Positions 37,287 through 46,530 of a DNA stretch of 64,000 nucleotides are shown here, piece by piece. The stretch's first letter is position 1. Each line of letters starts with the position of its first letter. Source of the stretch: Streptomyces sp. NBC_00490 (lineage in GTDB: Bacteria > Actinomycetota > Actinomycetes > Streptomycetales > Streptomycetaceae); NCBI RefSeq assembly GCF_036013645.1, contig NZ_CP107869.1:6944001-7008000 (forward strand). The letters run 5' to 3'. Under the pieces are notes generated by a model. It saw only the letters and a list, made by a program, of their open reading frames with translations. It had not been told where the DNA came from and did no database searches. The position numbers and the translations under genes are program-made.

Positions 37287-38932
37287 CGCGGCGCCCGGTT
37301 CACCGCCGACAGCACTGCCTGGACGGAGGCCCCCCGGCCCTCGCCGGCGCCCCAGGCCGGGACGCCGTCGGTCTCGCACTCGGCGTAGGCCGCCGTGCCG
37401 TCCTCGGCGAAGTCCCGGACGTGGACGGTGAATCCGGCGCCGGCCAGCGCGTCGACGAACGCGGTCACCGGACCGGCGCCGGTGCCCTCGTAGTCGCCCG
37501 TACGGTCCCCCGTGCGCAGGGTGCAGACGAAACGGTGCGCGCCGGACTCGTCCCGGTGGACCGACCAGGCCTCCAGGGCGACCTCCCCGTCCGTCACGAC
37601 ATACGTGGAACGGAACAGGCCGTACAGCTCCTTCGGCGTCATCTCCCGCCCGCTGTCGTCCGTGGCCTCCTGGACGACCCGCGAGAACTCGGGCCGCATA
37701 CGGGCCGGCAGGTCGATGCCGTGGTGGGTCTTGAGCAGGTACGCCATTCCGCCCTTGCCCGACTGGGAGTTCACGCGGATCACCGCCTCGTAGGAACGGC
37801 CGATGTCGGCCGGGTCGATCGGCAGGTAAGGGACGTCCCAGGGCGCGTCCGGGTGCCCGGCCCGGCGGGCGAAGCCCTTGCTGATGGCGTCCTGGTGCGT
37901 ACCCGAGAAGGCGGTGTGGACGAGGTCCCCGGCGTAGGGATGGCGGGGATGCACCGGCAGCCGGTTGCAGTGCTCGACCGTCTCCTTCACCGCGTCGATG
38001 TCGCTGAAGTCGATCATCGGGTCCACCCCCTGGGCGTACAGGTTCAGTGCCAGGGTGACCAGGTCGACGTTGCCCGTCCGCTCCCCGTTGCCGAACAGAC
38101 AGCCCTCGACCCGCTGCGCCCCGGCCAGCACGGAGAGTTCGGCGCAGGCGACGCCGGTGCCGCGGTCGTTGTGCGGGTGCACGGAGAGGATGACCGAGTC
38201 GCGGCGGGACAGATGGCGGTGGAAGTACTCGATCTGGTCCGCGTAGACGTTCGGGGTCGCGATCTCCACCGTCGCCGGGAGGTTGTGCGTGACCGGACGG
38301 TCCGGGCTCGCGTCCCACAGCCCGGTCAGCCGGTCGCACAGCTCCAGGACGAAGTCGGGCTCGGTGAGGTTGAAGGTCTCGGGCGAGAACTGGAAGCGGA
38401 CTCCGGGCGCCGCCCGCCGGACCATGTGCTCGGCCGCGTCCTTCACCGTCCGCCACACCTCGTCCCGGTCCCGGCCCAGGACGACGTCCCGCCACACCGG
38501 CGAGGTCGCGATGTACAGGTGGACGACGGCACGGGGCAGCCCTTCGATCGAGTCGAAGGTCCGGTCGATCAGCTCGCGCCGGGCCGGGGTGAAGACGACG
38601 GGGGTGACGTCGTCCGGTACGGCGCCGTCGGTCACCAGATGCCGTACGAAGTCGAAGTCGGTACGGCTCGCGGACGGATAGCCGACCTCGATCTCCTTGA
38701 AGCCCAGGGAGACCAGCAGGTCGAAGAAGCGGCGCTTGCGCGGCGTGTCCATCGGCTCGGCCAGCGCCTGGTTGCCGTCGCGCAGGTCGACGGGGACCCA
38801 GAGCGGGGCGCGCTCGATACGGGCGGAGGTCCAGCCGCGGTCGGTGACGGGGACGTCGACGCGCTGGTCGTAGGGGCGGTAGCGGTGGAACGGCATGGCG
38901 CTGGGCCGTTGCGGATTCCAGGTGAGGGTCAT
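37283..38932 (-). CDS. leuA: 2-isopropylmalate synthase
   Basis: A 549-residue enzyme for the first committed step of leucine synthesis: acetyl-CoA plus 2-oxoisovalerate to 2-isopropylmalate. The HMGL barrel has LRDGNQA (52-58) and the metal-site [26 protein letters not shown] follows. The C-terminal LeuA regulatory domain (about 440-549) should bind leucine for feedback inhibition. The length is that of the longer actinobacterial LeuA type. ATG at 38932. A 117-base leader with a leucine-rich peptide and alternative hairpins precedes it, so it is probably controlled by attenuation. Confidence 0.94.
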   Translation of the reverse strand: MTLTWNPQRPSAMPFHRYRPYDQRVDVPVTDRGWTSARIERAPLWVPVDLRDGNQALAEPMDTPRKRRFFDLLVSLGFKEIEVGYPSASRTDFDFVRHLVTDGAVPDDVTPVVFTPARRELIDRTFDSIEGLPRAVVHLYIATSPVWRDVVLGRDRDEVWRTVKDAAEHMVRRAAPGVRFQFSPETFNLTEPDFVLELCDRLTGLWDASPDRPVTHNLPATVEIATPNVYADQIEYFHRHLSRRDSVILSVHPHNDRGTGVACAELSVLAGAQRVEGCLFGNGERTGNVDLVTLALNLYAQGVDPMIDFSDIDAVKETVEHCNRLPVHPRHPYAGDLVHTAFSGTHQDAISKGFARRAGHPDAPWDVPYLPIDPADIGRSYEAVIRVNSQSGKGGMAYLLKTHHGIDLPARMRPEFSRVVQEATDDSGREMTPKELYGLFRSTYVVTDGEVALEAWSVHRDESGAHRFVCTLRTGDRTGDYEGTGAGPVTAFVDALAGAGFTVHVRDFAEDGTAAYAECETDGVPAWGAGEGRGASVQAVLSAVNRAPR

Positions 38933-38963
38933 CGTCTGCTGCCTTCGTCGGCTCGGTCGGACG

Positions 38964-39005
38964 GTGACCGGCAGCACGGCGACCCGCGGCGGGGTGCCGG
39001 TCGCG
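38964..39005 (-). promoter_or_regulatory. leuA attenuator hairpins
   Basis: Two mutually exclusive stems share 38999-39002: one pairs 38966-38973 with 38995-39002 (8 bp), the other 38979-38984 with 38999-39004 (6 bp). A further 6-bp stem, 39016-39021 with 39037-39042, encloses the leucine codons of the leader peptide. This layout is that of ribosome-mediated attenuation. No U-run is present, as is usual in this genus. Confidence 0.6.
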
Positions 39006-39050
39006 TCAGGCCCCGCCGCGGCAGCCGAGAAGAAGACCGCGGAACGTCAT
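39006..39050 (-). CDS. leuA leader peptide
   Basis: A 14-codon [17 protein letters not shown], with three consecutive leucine codons (39035-39027), located 73 bases ahead of leuA and just before the attenuator hairpins. A -10 box (TAGCGT) ends seven bases before its ATG, so it is likely the first codon of a leaderless mRNA. Ribosome stalling at the Leu codons under leucine shortage would favour leuA expression. Leucine attenuators upstream of leuA have been proposed for actinobacteria by comparative work. Confidence 0.72.
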   Translation of the reverse strand: MTFRGLLLGCRGGA

Positions 39051-39057
39051 ACGGGCT

Positions 39058-39087
39058 ACGCTAACCACTCCTCAGCTCCTCAGACAA
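39058..39087 (-). promoter_or_regulatory. leuA promoter
   Basis: On the minus strand, TTGTCT (39087-39082), an 18-base spacer and TAGCGT (39063-39058), a good match to the streptomycete vegetative consensus. The -35 box lies inside the first of two 14-bp direct repeats, so a regulator bound there would block it. Confidence 0.65.
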
Positions 39088-39126
39088 GTGAGAATAGCTG
39101 GAGCACGGAAAACTCCTCAGACAAGT
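39076..39126. repeat. Two 14-bp direct repeats, likely regulator sites
   Basis: CTCCTCAGACAAGT occurs at 39076-39089 and 39113-39126, 37 bases apart, in the leuA/gntR divergent gap. The proximal copy covers the leuA -35 box. The adjacent GntR protein is the obvious candidate to bind. Confidence 0.6.
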
Positions 39127-39139
39127 TGGTGAACGGTCG

Positions 39140-39877
39140 ATGCCACTGGGTCCCCTCCGCCCGAGCCCCTTGGTGGAACAAGCCGCCGAGCGTCTGCGTG
39201 AGCAGATCGCCGCCGGTCACTGGGCGGTCGGCAGCAAACTGCCCGGCGAGACCACGCTCGCCAGGGAACTCGGCGTCGGCCGCTCGACGGTCCGCGAGGC
39301 GCTCCGCGCGCTGGCCGGCGCGGGTCTGGTGCAGCCCCGCCAGGGCGCCGGCGTCTTCGTCCTCGCGACCGAGCCGACGCGGGACTGGCCCACCCGGCTG
39401 CGGCGCGCTGCCGTCACCGACGTCTACGAGGTCCGCATGGCGGTCGAGGTCCACGCGGCCCGTCTCGCCGCGCGGCGGCGCACGCCCGAGGACGTGGCGG
39501 CGATGGAGGCGGCGCTGGAGGGGCGCCGGGTGGCTTCGGGCGCGGATGACGCGGCGTTCGTCGACGCGGACATCGCCTTCCACGCGGCCGTGGTGGCGGC
39601 CGCGCACAACCCCGTGCTCGACGACCTGTTCGCGGAGTTCACACCGGTCCTGCGACAGGGCCTCATCGACCTCCTGTCCCTGACCGGTCTGCGCACACGC
39701 GACCCCAACACGGCGGACGAGGCGCACGAGGCGATGGTCCGGGCCATCGCGGACGGGGACGCGGAGACGGCGGCCGAGGTGGTGCGCGAGGAGTTGGAGG
39801 ACCCCTTCGCGGGCCAGGACGCGGTCAGGACGCCGTCCTCCGGTACTGCCCCGGCGCCACCCCGTACTCCCTCTTGA
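39140..39877 (+). CDS. GntR/FadR-family transcriptional regulator
   Basis: A 245-residue repressor. The N-terminal winged helix (about 10-75) has KLPGETTLARELGVGRSTVR; the C-terminal FCD domain (about 90-220) has EVRMAVEVHAARLAARR and a DxxxH...H pattern (DADIAFH, DEAHEAM) that usually binds metal and a carboxylic acid ligand. A disordered Pro/Thr tail ends it. It is divergent from leuA, with direct repeats between them, so leucine or a branched-chain intermediate is a possible effector. The 3' end overlaps the convergent AraC gene by 53 bases. Confidence 0.9.
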   Translation: MPLGPLRPSPLVEQAAERLREQIAAGHWAVGSKLPGETTLARELGVGRSTVREALRALAGAGLVQPRQGAGVFVLATEPTRDWPTRLRRAAVTDVYEVRMAVEVHAARLAARRRTPEDVAAMEAALEGRRVASGADDAAFVDADIAFHAAVVAAAHNPVLDDLFAEFTPVLRQGLIDLLSLTGLRTRDPNTADEAHEAMVRAIADGDAETAAEVVREELEDPFAGQDAVRTPSSGTAPAPPRTPS

Positions 39878-40751
39878 AGGCCTTGGCGAAGGCGAACTCG
39901 GAGGTATAGCCGGTGCGTTGGGCGACCAGGCGCAGGGGCAGGTCGTCCTCGCGGAGCAGCCGGCCGGCGGTCGTCATGCGCCACCACGTCAGATACGTCA
40001 GCGGCGGGCGCCCCACGAGGGCGGTGAACCGTCGGGAGAAGGCCGCGCGGGACAGGCCGCCGTGGGCGCCGAGTTCCTCCACCGTCCAGGGGCGGTCCGG
40101 GGCGGAGTGGATGGCCCGCAGCGCCGCTGCCACCGCGGGGTCGGCGAGCGCGGCGGCCCAGCCGGTGGGATGTCCGCCGGCGTGCGCCTCGCCCTGCCAC
40201 CAGGCGCGCAGGATGTAGAGCAGCAGGGTGTCCAGGAGCGAGGAGACGATGGTGTCCGACCCCGGCTGCGGCTCGACCAGTTCCGCGCCCAGCAGCTCCA
40301 CCGCCGCCCGCAGGGACCGGTGGGTGCCGACCTCGGCGGGCAGATGCACCACCTCCGGCAGCTCGGACAGCAGGGGGTGCGTCCGGCTGCGGTCCAGCCA
40401 GTAGGCGCCGCAGAGCATGACGGTGTCGGGAGGCGTCGTGGATTGCCTGGTGGGGGAGGGGGGTTCGGGGATGCTCCCGTCGGGGTTCGGCCGTACGACC
40501 TCCGGCTCCACGTCCAGGCCGCTCGCCAGCGCGTACCCCCGCCCGTGCGCCAGGAACACCACGTCCCCCGGTCCGAGCGCCACCGGCTCGCCCACCGTGG
40601 GGATCAGCCAGGCCGACCCCCGCAGCACCACATGGAACCCGGCGCCCTCCGAGTCCTCGATCCGCATCCCCCAGGGCGCGTACTTGTCCCGGCGCCCCGA
40701 GTGCGGCCGGCCGGCGCGCATCGCGGCGATCGCGTCGCTGAGTACGTCCAT
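39825..40751 (-). CDS. AraC-family regulator with cupin domain
   Basis: A 308-residue regulator. Residues about 1-100 form a cupin-like sensing domain (GFHVVLRGSAWLI, LGPGDVVFLAHG), in the cupin_6 style common in actinobacteria. The C-terminal double helix-turn-helix (about 205-305) has WTVEELGAHGGLSRAAFSRRF and LRLVAQRTGYTSEFAFAKAF. It is divergent from the quinone-oxidoreductase-like gene at 40854 across 102 bases, a frequent pairing in which the regulator responds to an oxidant or electrophile and controls the reductase. Confidence 0.9.
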   Translation of the reverse strand: MDVLSDAIAAMRAGRPHSGRRDKYAPWGMRIEDSEGAGFHVVLRGSAWLIPTVGEPVALGPGDVVFLAHGRGYALASGLDVEPEVVRPNPDGSIPEPPSPTRQSTTPPDTVMLCGAYWLDRSRTHPLLSELPEVVHLPAEVGTHRSLRAAVELLGAELVEPQPGSDTIVSSLLDTLLLYILRAWWQGEAHAGGHPTGWAAALADPAVAAALRAIHSAPDRPWTVEELGAHGGLSRAAFSRRFTALVGRPPLTYLTWWRMTTAGRLLREDDLPLRLVAQRTGYTSEFAFAKAFKREYGVAPGQYRRTAS

Positions 40752-40853
40752 GTCCGCAACGGTAGCGGGGAGTTGAGAGTGGAAGACGTACGGACAGGAA
40801 AGGGAGACCGGTGGACATGGATCGTCTCGCCGCGGACTCCTAGCGTGGACGCC

Positions 40854-41852
40854 ATGTCAACCACCGCACGTACCGTGCTCTTTCATGAAATCGGCGGACC
40901 TGACGTCCTCGAGATCGAGGAGGTGGCCGTCCCCGCGCCGGGTCCCGGTCAAGTCGCCGTGCGCGTCGAGGCGTTGGGCCTCAACCGTGCCGAGGCACTC
41001 TTCCGCTCGGGCGGCTACTACTACCAGCCGGCCCTCCCCGCCTCCCGCCTCGGCTACGAGGCCTCCGGCGTCGTCGAGGCGATCGGCGAGGGCGTCACCG
41101 AACTCGCCGTCGGCGACCCGGTGACGACCGGACCCGGCATCGAGATGAGCGCACAGGGTGTGTACGCGGAGCGGGTCGTGCTGCCCGAGAGCGCGGTCCT
41201 GCCCCGCCCCGCCTCCGTGGACGCCGTCACGGGGGCCGCGTCCTGGCTGACGTACACGACGGCGTACGGCGGCCTCCTGGAGACGGCCGGCCTGCGGCCC
41301 GGCGACCACGTCCTGATCACGGGCGCCTCCAGCGGGGTCGGCACCGCGGCGATCCAGGTCGCGCGGCGCATCGGCGCGATTCCGCTGGCGACGACCCGTT
41401 CGGAGGCGAAGCGGCAAGGGCTGCTGGACGCGGGGGCGGCGGAGGTGATCGTCTCCGGGGGCGACGCCGGGACGGTGGCCAAGGAGGTCAGGCGGCTCAC
41501 CGGCGGCCGGGGCGCCGAGGTGATCTTCGACGCGATCGGCGGTCCCGGTTTCCGTCCGCTGGCCGAAGCGCTGGCGGAGGGCGGCACGGTCCTGGTCTAC
41601 GGCTGGCTGGACCGCCGGCCCGCCGAGATCCCCTGGAACTGGCCGTTCACGATCCACACGTACGCCAACATGACCCTCACCGCGACACCGGGGGGCCGCC
41701 GCCGCTCCACGGCGTTCCTGAACGCGGGGCTGGCGGACGGGGGGTTCCGGCCGGTGGTCGCCGAGGTCTTCGACGGGCTGGACCGGATCCGGGACGCCCA
41801 CCGGTTGATGGAGTCGAACCGGCACACGGGGAAGATCGTCGTACGGATCTGA
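40854..41852 (+). CDS. Zinc-less quinone oxidoreductase / MDR dehydrogenase
   Basis: A 332-residue NADPH-dependent enzyme of the medium-chain dehydrogenase superfamily. The N-terminal GroES-like domain (about 25-120) lacks the zinc-binding Cys residues, and the Rossmann motif is GASSGVGTAA, which is the pattern of quinone reductases such as Qor. TAGCGT at 40841-40846 is seven bases from the ATG, so it is probably expressed as a leaderless mRNA. It is divergent from an AraC regulator that may control it. The substrate may be a quinone or another alpha,beta-unsaturated carbonyl. Confidence 0.9.
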   Translation: MSTTARTVLFHEIGGPDVLEIEEVAVPAPGPGQVAVRVEALGLNRAEALFRSGGYYYQPALPASRLGYEASGVVEAIGEGVTELAVGDPVTTGPGIEMSAQGVYAERVVLPESAVLPRPASVDAVTGAASWLTYTTAYGGLLETAGLRPGDHVLITGASSGVGTAAIQVARRIGAIPLATTRSEAKRQGLLDAGAAEVIVSGGDAGTVAKEVRRLTGGRGAEVIFDAIGGPGFRPLAEALAEGGTVLVYGWLDRRPAEIPWNWPFTIHTYANMTLTATPGGRRRSTAFLNAGLADGGFRPVVAEVFDGLDRIRDAHRLMESNRHTGKIVVRI

Positions 41853-41932
41853 GGCTCCGAGGAATACCTTCCGGGCCTCCCCGGTTGCCCTGCTCAGACG
41901 CATGCACATGCATCGACCTGGAGAGGGCTTTC

Positions 41933-42595
41933 ATGAAGATCGGCATCATCGGCGCGGGACAGATCGGCGGCAACCTCACCCGCAGGCTCACCGCCCTCGG
42001 ACACGAGGTGTCCGTCGCGAACTCCCGCGGCCCGCACACGCTCACCGAGCTGGCGAAGGAGACGGGTGCGACGCCCGTCCCGGTGGAGGAGGCGGCGCGC
42101 GGCGCGGAGGTGGTCGTCGTCACGATCCCGCTGAAGGCGATCCCCGACCTGCCCTCCGGCCTCTTCGCCGAGGCGGCGGACGGGGTCGCGGTCATCGACA
42201 CCGGCAACTACTACCCCCGCCAGCGCGACGGCCGGATCGCCGCGATCGAGGACGAGGGCCTCACGGAGAGCCGCTGGACGGAACAGCACCTCGGCCATCC
42301 CGTCATCAAGGCCTTCAACGGCACCTACGCCCAGGACATCCTCGACCGCCACCGCCCGGCCGGCACCCCCGACCGCCAGGCACTCCCGGTCGCGGGCGAC
42401 GACGCGGCGGCCAAGGCGAAGGTCCGCGCCCTGATCGACGAACTCGGCTTCGACACGGTCGACGCGGGCGGCCTCGACGACTCCTGGCGCCAGCAGCCGG
42501 ACACACCGGTGTACGGACTGCGGGAGGGCGTCGAGGCGGTCACGAAGGCGCTGGCGGAGGCGAGCCCGGAGCGCCCGGCGGACTTCCGCGGCTAG
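41933..42595 (+). CDS. NADPH-dependent F420 reductase-like / NAD(P)-binding protein
   Basis: A 220-residue protein with an N-terminal Rossmann fold (MKIGIIGAGQIGGNLTRRL) and NSRGP at the phosphate site, typical of the F420-dependent NADP oxidoreductase (F420_oxidored) family. The later part has AFNGTYAQDIL and AGGLDDSWRQQPDTPVYG. Members reduce F420 or act as NADP-dependent reductases; the substrate here is not fixed. ATG at 41933 has GAGAGGG upstream. It follows the quinone-reductase-like gene by 80 bases in the same direction. Confidence 0.85.
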   Translation: MKIGIIGAGQIGGNLTRRLTALGHEVSVANSRGPHTLTELAKETGATPVPVEEAARGAEVVVVTIPLKAIPDLPSGLFAEAADGVAVIDTGNYYPRQRDGRIAAIEDEGLTESRWTEQHLGHPVIKAFNGTYAQDILDRHRPAGTPDRQALPVAGDDAAAKAKVRALIDELGFDTVDAGGLDDSWRQQPDTPVYGLREGVEAVTKALAEASPERPADFRG

Positions 42596-42608
42596 ACCCG
42601 GGCCGACG

Positions 42609-43151
42609 TCAGACGATCTCCAGCGGCATGTGCGGCCCGTCGGGAAGCTCGACCTTGATGGCATCCCCGGGCCGCACGACGCCGCCTTCGAGAACGACGC
42701 TCATGATCCCGGACTTGAACCGCGTCGTGCCGTCGTCGTCCCGCCCGACGACCTGCTTCATGAGCCCCTTCTGGAAGGTGTCGATCTGCGCACAGGGATT
42801 CCGCAGCCCGGTCACCTCGACGACGGCCTGCGTCCCGAGATGCAGCCGGGTCCCGACCGGCAGCCCGAGCAGATCGATCCCCCGGGTGGTGACGTTCTCC
42901 CCGAGCTCCCCGGCACCCACCTCGAACCCGGCCTCCCGCACCTCCTCGAACAACTCCTCGTGAATGAGGTGCACCTGCCGCAGATTCGGCTGCGAGGCAT
43001 CCTTCTTCATCCGGAACCGGTGCTTCACCGTCTCCCCGGCATGCACATCCCCCTCCACCCCGAGCCCGGCGAGCAGCGTGACGCTGTCCCGGTTCGGCTT
43101 GGTGAACGAGTACGTCCCATTGCTGCTGACCGCAGCGACTGTCCCACCCAT
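42609..43151 (-). CDS. MOSC-domain protein
   Basis: A 180-residue protein with the MOSC (molybdenum cofactor sulfurase C-terminal) fold: GLGVEGDVHAGETVKHR, LHLGTQAVVEVTGLRNPC (the conserved Cys) and RPGDAIKVELP. Such stand-alone proteins bind or hand on sulfurated molybdenum cofactor or act in detoxification; the exact role is unknown. ATG at 43151 is preferred over 43163 because the family starts at this point; neither has a clear ribosome site. It converges with the preceding gene, with 13 bases between stops. Confidence 0.86.
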   Translation of the reverse strand: MGGTVAAVSSNGTYSFTKPNRDSVTLLAGLGVEGDVHAGETVKHRFRMKKDASQPNLRQVHLIHEELFEEVREAGFEVGAGELGENVTTRGIDLLGLPVGTRLHLGTQAVVEVTGLRNPCAQIDTFQKGLMKQVVGRDDDGTTRFKSGIMSVVLEGGVVRPGDAIKVELPDGPHMPLEIV

Positions 43152-43185
43152 GCCGAGCAGCATAAGCCGAGCAGCGTAGATGGGC

Positions 43186-43743
43186 TCAGGCGTTCTCCGC
43201 CCACGCCCGCAGGGCGGCCTTGCTCGCGAAGTCCGCGACGTTCTTGTCCACCGGATCGTCGGTGTACTGGTGGAAGAGCCACTTCGCCTTGATACGGGGC
43301 TTGCCCGCGGTCACGTAGTCGGCGATCCAGAGGGCGTCACCGGCATAGGACGTCTTGTCGATGTCCAACCAGTAGTTGCGGTTGGCGTAGAGGATCACCC
43401 GGTTGTTCGGCCGCAGTTCCTTCAGCTTCCGGATGAACCGGTCCTTCTCCGCGTTGGTCGCGTGTGTCCCGTCCCCGGTCGTCTCCCAGTCCACCGCGAG
43501 GATCTCGCCGGCCCGCTCCGGAGCCTTGCTGAGGAAGTGCTCCGCCTGGGCGGTGAGGTTGCCCGGCCAGAGGAAGTGGTAGTAGCCGACGACCAGGCCG
43601 GCGTCGCGGGCCGTCTTCGTCTGGGCCGCCAGTTTGGGGTTGGTGTACGTGCGGCCCTCCGTCGCCTTGATGAAGACGAAGGAGAGGCCGTCCGTGTCGT
43701 AGGAGGAGGACTGGTACGAGCTGACGTCGATGCCGCGCAGCAT
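43186..43743 (-). CDS. GH25-type lysozyme without signal peptide
   Basis: A 185-residue single-domain protein of the Lys1/GH25 muramidase fold: GIDVSSYQ (Asp6), FIKATEG, YYHFLWPG and the catalytic DWE pair Asp85/Glu87. The ATG at 43743 is fixed by GAGGAG upstream, and no signal peptide or binding domain is present. It would therefore be cytoplasmic, or released by lysis or another route, as for phage endolysins. No other phage gene is nearby. Peptidoglycan hydrolysis is inferred from the family. Confidence 0.86.
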   Translation of the reverse strand: MLRGIDVSSYQSSSYDTDGLSFVFIKATEGRTYTNPKLAAQTKTARDAGLVVGYYHFLWPGNLTAQAEHFLSKAPERAGEILAVDWETTGDGTHATNAEKDRFIRKLKELRPNNRVILYANRNYWLDIDKTSYAGDALWIADYVTAGKPRIKAKWLFHQYTDDPVDKNVADFASKAALRAWAENA

Positions 43744-43828
43744 GGGGGACTCCTCGAAATGCCGTAGGGGGACAGGAGTTGGAGTACCCCATACCTTAGG
43801 CACCACGGGTGTCAGGCACCGCGGGAGT

Positions 43829-45196
43829 TCAGCACTCGATGATGTTCACCGCGAGCCCGCCCCGCGCGGTCTCCTTGTACTTCACCGACATGTCCGCCCC
43901 GGTCTCCTTCATGGTCTTGATGACCTTGTCCAGGGACACCTTGTGCGAGCCGTCCCCGCGCATCGCCATCCGCGCGGCGGTCACCGCCTTGACCGCGGCC
44001 ATGCCGTTGCGTTCGATGCAGGGGATCTGGACGAGGCCGCCGACGGGGTCGCAGGTCAGCCCGAGGTTGTGTTCCATGCCGATCTCGGCGGCGTTCTCGA
44101 CCTGCTCCGGGGAGCCGCCGAGGACCTCCGCGAGCGCGCCCGCGGCCATCGAGCAGGCGGAGCCGACCTCGCCCTGGCAGCCGACCTCGGCGCCGGAGAT
44201 GGAGGCGTTCTCCTTGAAGAGCATGCCGATCGCACCCGCGGCCAGCAGGAACCGCACGACCCCGTCCTCGTCGGCGCCCGGCACGAAGTTGATGTAGTAG
44301 TGCAGGACGGCCGGGATGATGCCGGCGGCGCCGTTCGTCGGGGCCGTGACGACCCGTCCGCCCGCCGCGTTCTCCTCGTTCACCGCCATCGCGTAGAGCG
44401 TGATCCACTCCATCGCGTGCGCCAACGGATCGCCCTCCGCCCGCAGTTGGCGTGCGGTGACGGCGGCGCGGCGCTTGACCCGCAGCCCGCCCGGCAGGAT
44501 GCCCTCCCGCGACATGCCCCGCGAGACGCAGGCCTGCATCGCCCGCCAGATCTCCAGCAGACCGGCGCGGATCTCGTCCTCGGTGCGCCAGGCGCGCTCG
44601 TTCTCCAGCATCAGCGCGGAGATCGACAGCCCTGTCTCCCGGGTCACGCGCAGCAGTTCGTCGCCCGTGCGGAAGGAGTACTTCAGGACGGTGTCGTCCA
44701 GCTTGATCCTGTCCTCGCCCACCGCGTCCTCGTCGACGACGAAACCGCCGCCGACCGAGTAGTAGGTCTTGGACAACAGCTCCGCACCCGCCGCGTCGTA
44801 CGCCCACAGCGTCATGCCGTTCGCGTGGTACGGCAGTGCCTTGCGCCGGTGCAGGACGAGGTCGTCGTCGAAGGAGAACGGGATCTCGCGCTCACCGAGG
44901 AGCTTCAGGACCCCCGTGTCCTTGATCGCCGACACCCGCTCGTCCGCCCCCTCCACGTCGACCGTGCGCGGAGAGGCTCCTTCGAGTCCCAGCAGCACCG
45001 CCTTGGGGGTGCCGTGGCCATGGCCGGTCGCGCCCAGGGAGCCGTAGAGCTCCGAGCGGACCGAGGCGACGTCGGGCAGCAGGCCCTCGTTGCGCAGACG
45101 GCGGGCGAACATACGGGCCGCACGCATCGGGCCGACCGTGTGCGAGCTCGACGGGCCGATGCCGATCGAGAACAGGTCGAAGACCGAGATGGCCAC
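43829..45196 (-). CDS. sdaA: L-serine ammonia-lyase (single chain)
   Basis: A 455-residue iron-sulfur enzyme that deaminates L-serine to pyruvate. The N-terminal beta domain ([20 protein letters not shown]) and C-terminal alpha domain (from about 180) are fused. Cysteines for the [4Fe-4S] cluster lie in [15 protein letters not shown] and [22 protein letters not shown] at 45196 has AAGGAG five bases upstream. It is last in the riboswitch-led gcvT-gcvH-glyA-sdaA set, where it would drain serine formed from glycine into pyruvate. A hairpin ahead of it may reduce read-through. Confidence 0.94.
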   Translation of the reverse strand: MAISVFDLFSIGIGPSSSHTVGPMRAARMFARRLRNEGLLPDVASVRSELYGSLGATGHGHGTPKAVLLGLEGASPRTVDVEGADERVSAIKDTGVLKLLGEREIPFSFDDDLVLHRRKALPYHANGMTLWAYDAAGAELLSKTYYSVGGGFVVDEDAVGEDRIKLDDTVLKYSFRTGDELLRVTRETGLSISALMLENERAWRTEDEIRAGLLEIWRAMQACVSRGMSREGILPGGLRVKRRAAVTARQLRAEGDPLAHAMEWITLYAMAVNEENAAGGRVVTAPTNGAAGIIPAVLHYYINFVPGADEDGVVRFLLAAGAIGMLFKENASISGAEVGCQGEVGSACSMAAGALAEVLGGSPEQVENAAEIGMEHNLGLTCDPVGGLVQIPCIERNGMAAVKAVTAARMAMRGDGSHKVSLDKVIKTMKETGADMSVKYKETARGGLAVNIIEC

Positions 45197-45214
45197 GGGA
45201 ACTCCTTGCGAAAG

Positions 45215-45246
45215 GGTGGGGGCACACGTCGTCGGGTGCCCCCACC
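45215..45246 (-). terminator. Hairpin between glyA and sdaA
   Basis: An 11-bp perfect stem (45215-45225 with 45236-45246) and 10-base loop, six bases after the glyA stop and just before the sdaA ribosome site. It may act as a partial terminator or mRNA stabiliser within the operon. Confidence 0.7.
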
Positions 45247-45252
45247 AGGGAA

Positions 45253-46515
45253 CTACTTGTTCAGGCCGGGGTACAGCGGGTGCTTGTCGGCGAGCGTCTT
45301 GACCCGGGCCTTGAGGTCGTCGACGTCGTAGGACGGCTTCAGCGCGGAGGCGATCACGTCGGCGACCTCGGTGAAGTCGTCGGCGGTGAAGCCGCGGGTG
45401 GCCAGCGCCGGGGTGCCGATCCGCAGGCCCGAGGTGACCATCGGGGGCCGCGGGTCGTTGGGGACCGCGTTGCGGTTGACGGTGATGCCGACCTCGTGGA
45501 GACGGTCCTCGGCCTGCTGCCCGTCCAGCTCGGAGGCGCGCAGGTCGACCAGGATGAGGTGGACGTCGGTGCCGCCGGACAGCACGTTGACACCGGCCTC
45601 GCGGGCGTCCGGGGCTGTCAGACGCTCGGCGAGGATCCGCGCTCCCTCCACCGTACGCGCCTGGCGCTCCTTGAACTCCTCGCTCGCGGCGACCTTGAAG
45701 GAGACCGCCTTGGCCGCGATCACATGCTCCAGCGGGCCGCCCTGGAAGCCGGGGAAGACGGAGGAGTTGAGCTTCTTCGCGAACGCCTGCCTGGCGAGGA
45801 TGATCCCGCCGCGCGGTCCGCCCAGGGTCTTGTGCGTGGTGGAGGTGACGACATCGGCGTACTCGACCGGGTTGGGGTGCAGACCGGCGGCGACCAGTCC
45901 GGCGAAGTGCGCCATGTCGACCCACAGGAACGCCTCGACCTCGTCGGCGATCCGGCGGAACTCGGCGAAGTCGAGCTGGCGCGGGTAGGCGGACCAGCCC
46001 GCGATGATCACCTTCGGCCGGTGTTCCTTGGCGAGGCGCTCGACCTCGGCCATGTCGACCAGGCCGGCGTCGTCCACGTGGTAGGCGACCACGTTGAACT
46101 GCTTGCCGGAGAAGTTCAGCCGCATGCCGTGGGTGAGGTGGCCGCCGTGCGCCAGGTCCAGGCCCAGGATGGTGTCGCCGGGGGAGGCGAGCGCGAACAG
46201 GGCGGCCTGGTTGGCGGAGGCACCCGAGTGCGGCTGGACGTTGGCGTACTCGGCGCCGAACAGGGCCTTGACCCGGTCGATGGCGATCTGCTCGGCGACG
46301 TCCACGTGCTCGCAGCCGCCGTAGTAGCGGCGGCCGGGGTAGCCCTCGGCGTACTTGTTGGTCAGGACCGAGCCCTGGGCCTCCATCACCGCGACCGGCG
46401 CGAAGTTCTCGGAGGCGATCATCTCCAGGGTGGACTGCTGACGGTCCAGCTCGGCATCGACCGCCGCGGCGATCTCCGGGTCGAGCTCATGCAGGGACGT
46501 GTTCAGAACGGACAT
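45253..46515 (-). CDS. glyA: Serine hydroxymethyltransferase
   Basis: A 420-residue PLP enzyme that interconverts glycine and serine with tetrahydrofolate. PLP-binding Lys229 is in [27 protein letters not shown] (55-67) and [10 protein letters not shown] are hallmarks. The length and ends are normal. ATG at 46515, 15 bases after gcvH. In this operon it takes the methylene-THF made by the glycine cleavage system plus a second glycine to make serine, which SdaA then deaminates. Confidence 0.97.
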   Translation of the reverse strand: MSVLNTSLHELDPEIAAAVDAELDRQQSTLEMIASENFAPVAVMEAQGSVLTNKYAEGYPGRRYYGGCEHVDVAEQIAIDRVKALFGAEYANVQPHSGASANQAALFALASPGDTILGLDLAHGGHLTHGMRLNFSGKQFNVVAYHVDDAGLVDMAEVERLAKEHRPKVIIAGWSAYPRQLDFAEFRRIADEVEAFLWVDMAHFAGLVAAGLHPNPVEYADVVTSTTHKTLGGPRGGIILARQAFAKKLNSSVFPGFQGGPLEHVIAAKAVSFKVAASEEFKERQARTVEGARILAERLTAPDAREAGVNVLSGGTDVHLILVDLRASELDGQQAEDRLHEVGITVNRNAVPNDPRPPMVTSGLRIGTPALATRGFTADDFTEVADVIASALKPSYDVDDLKARVKTLADKHPLYPGLNK

Positions 46516-46530
46516 CAGGTCTACGACTCC

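Noticed and set aside
43186..43743. Prophage remnant
   Set aside because: Only a single GH25 gene is present; no phage structural, integrase or att sequence is nearby.
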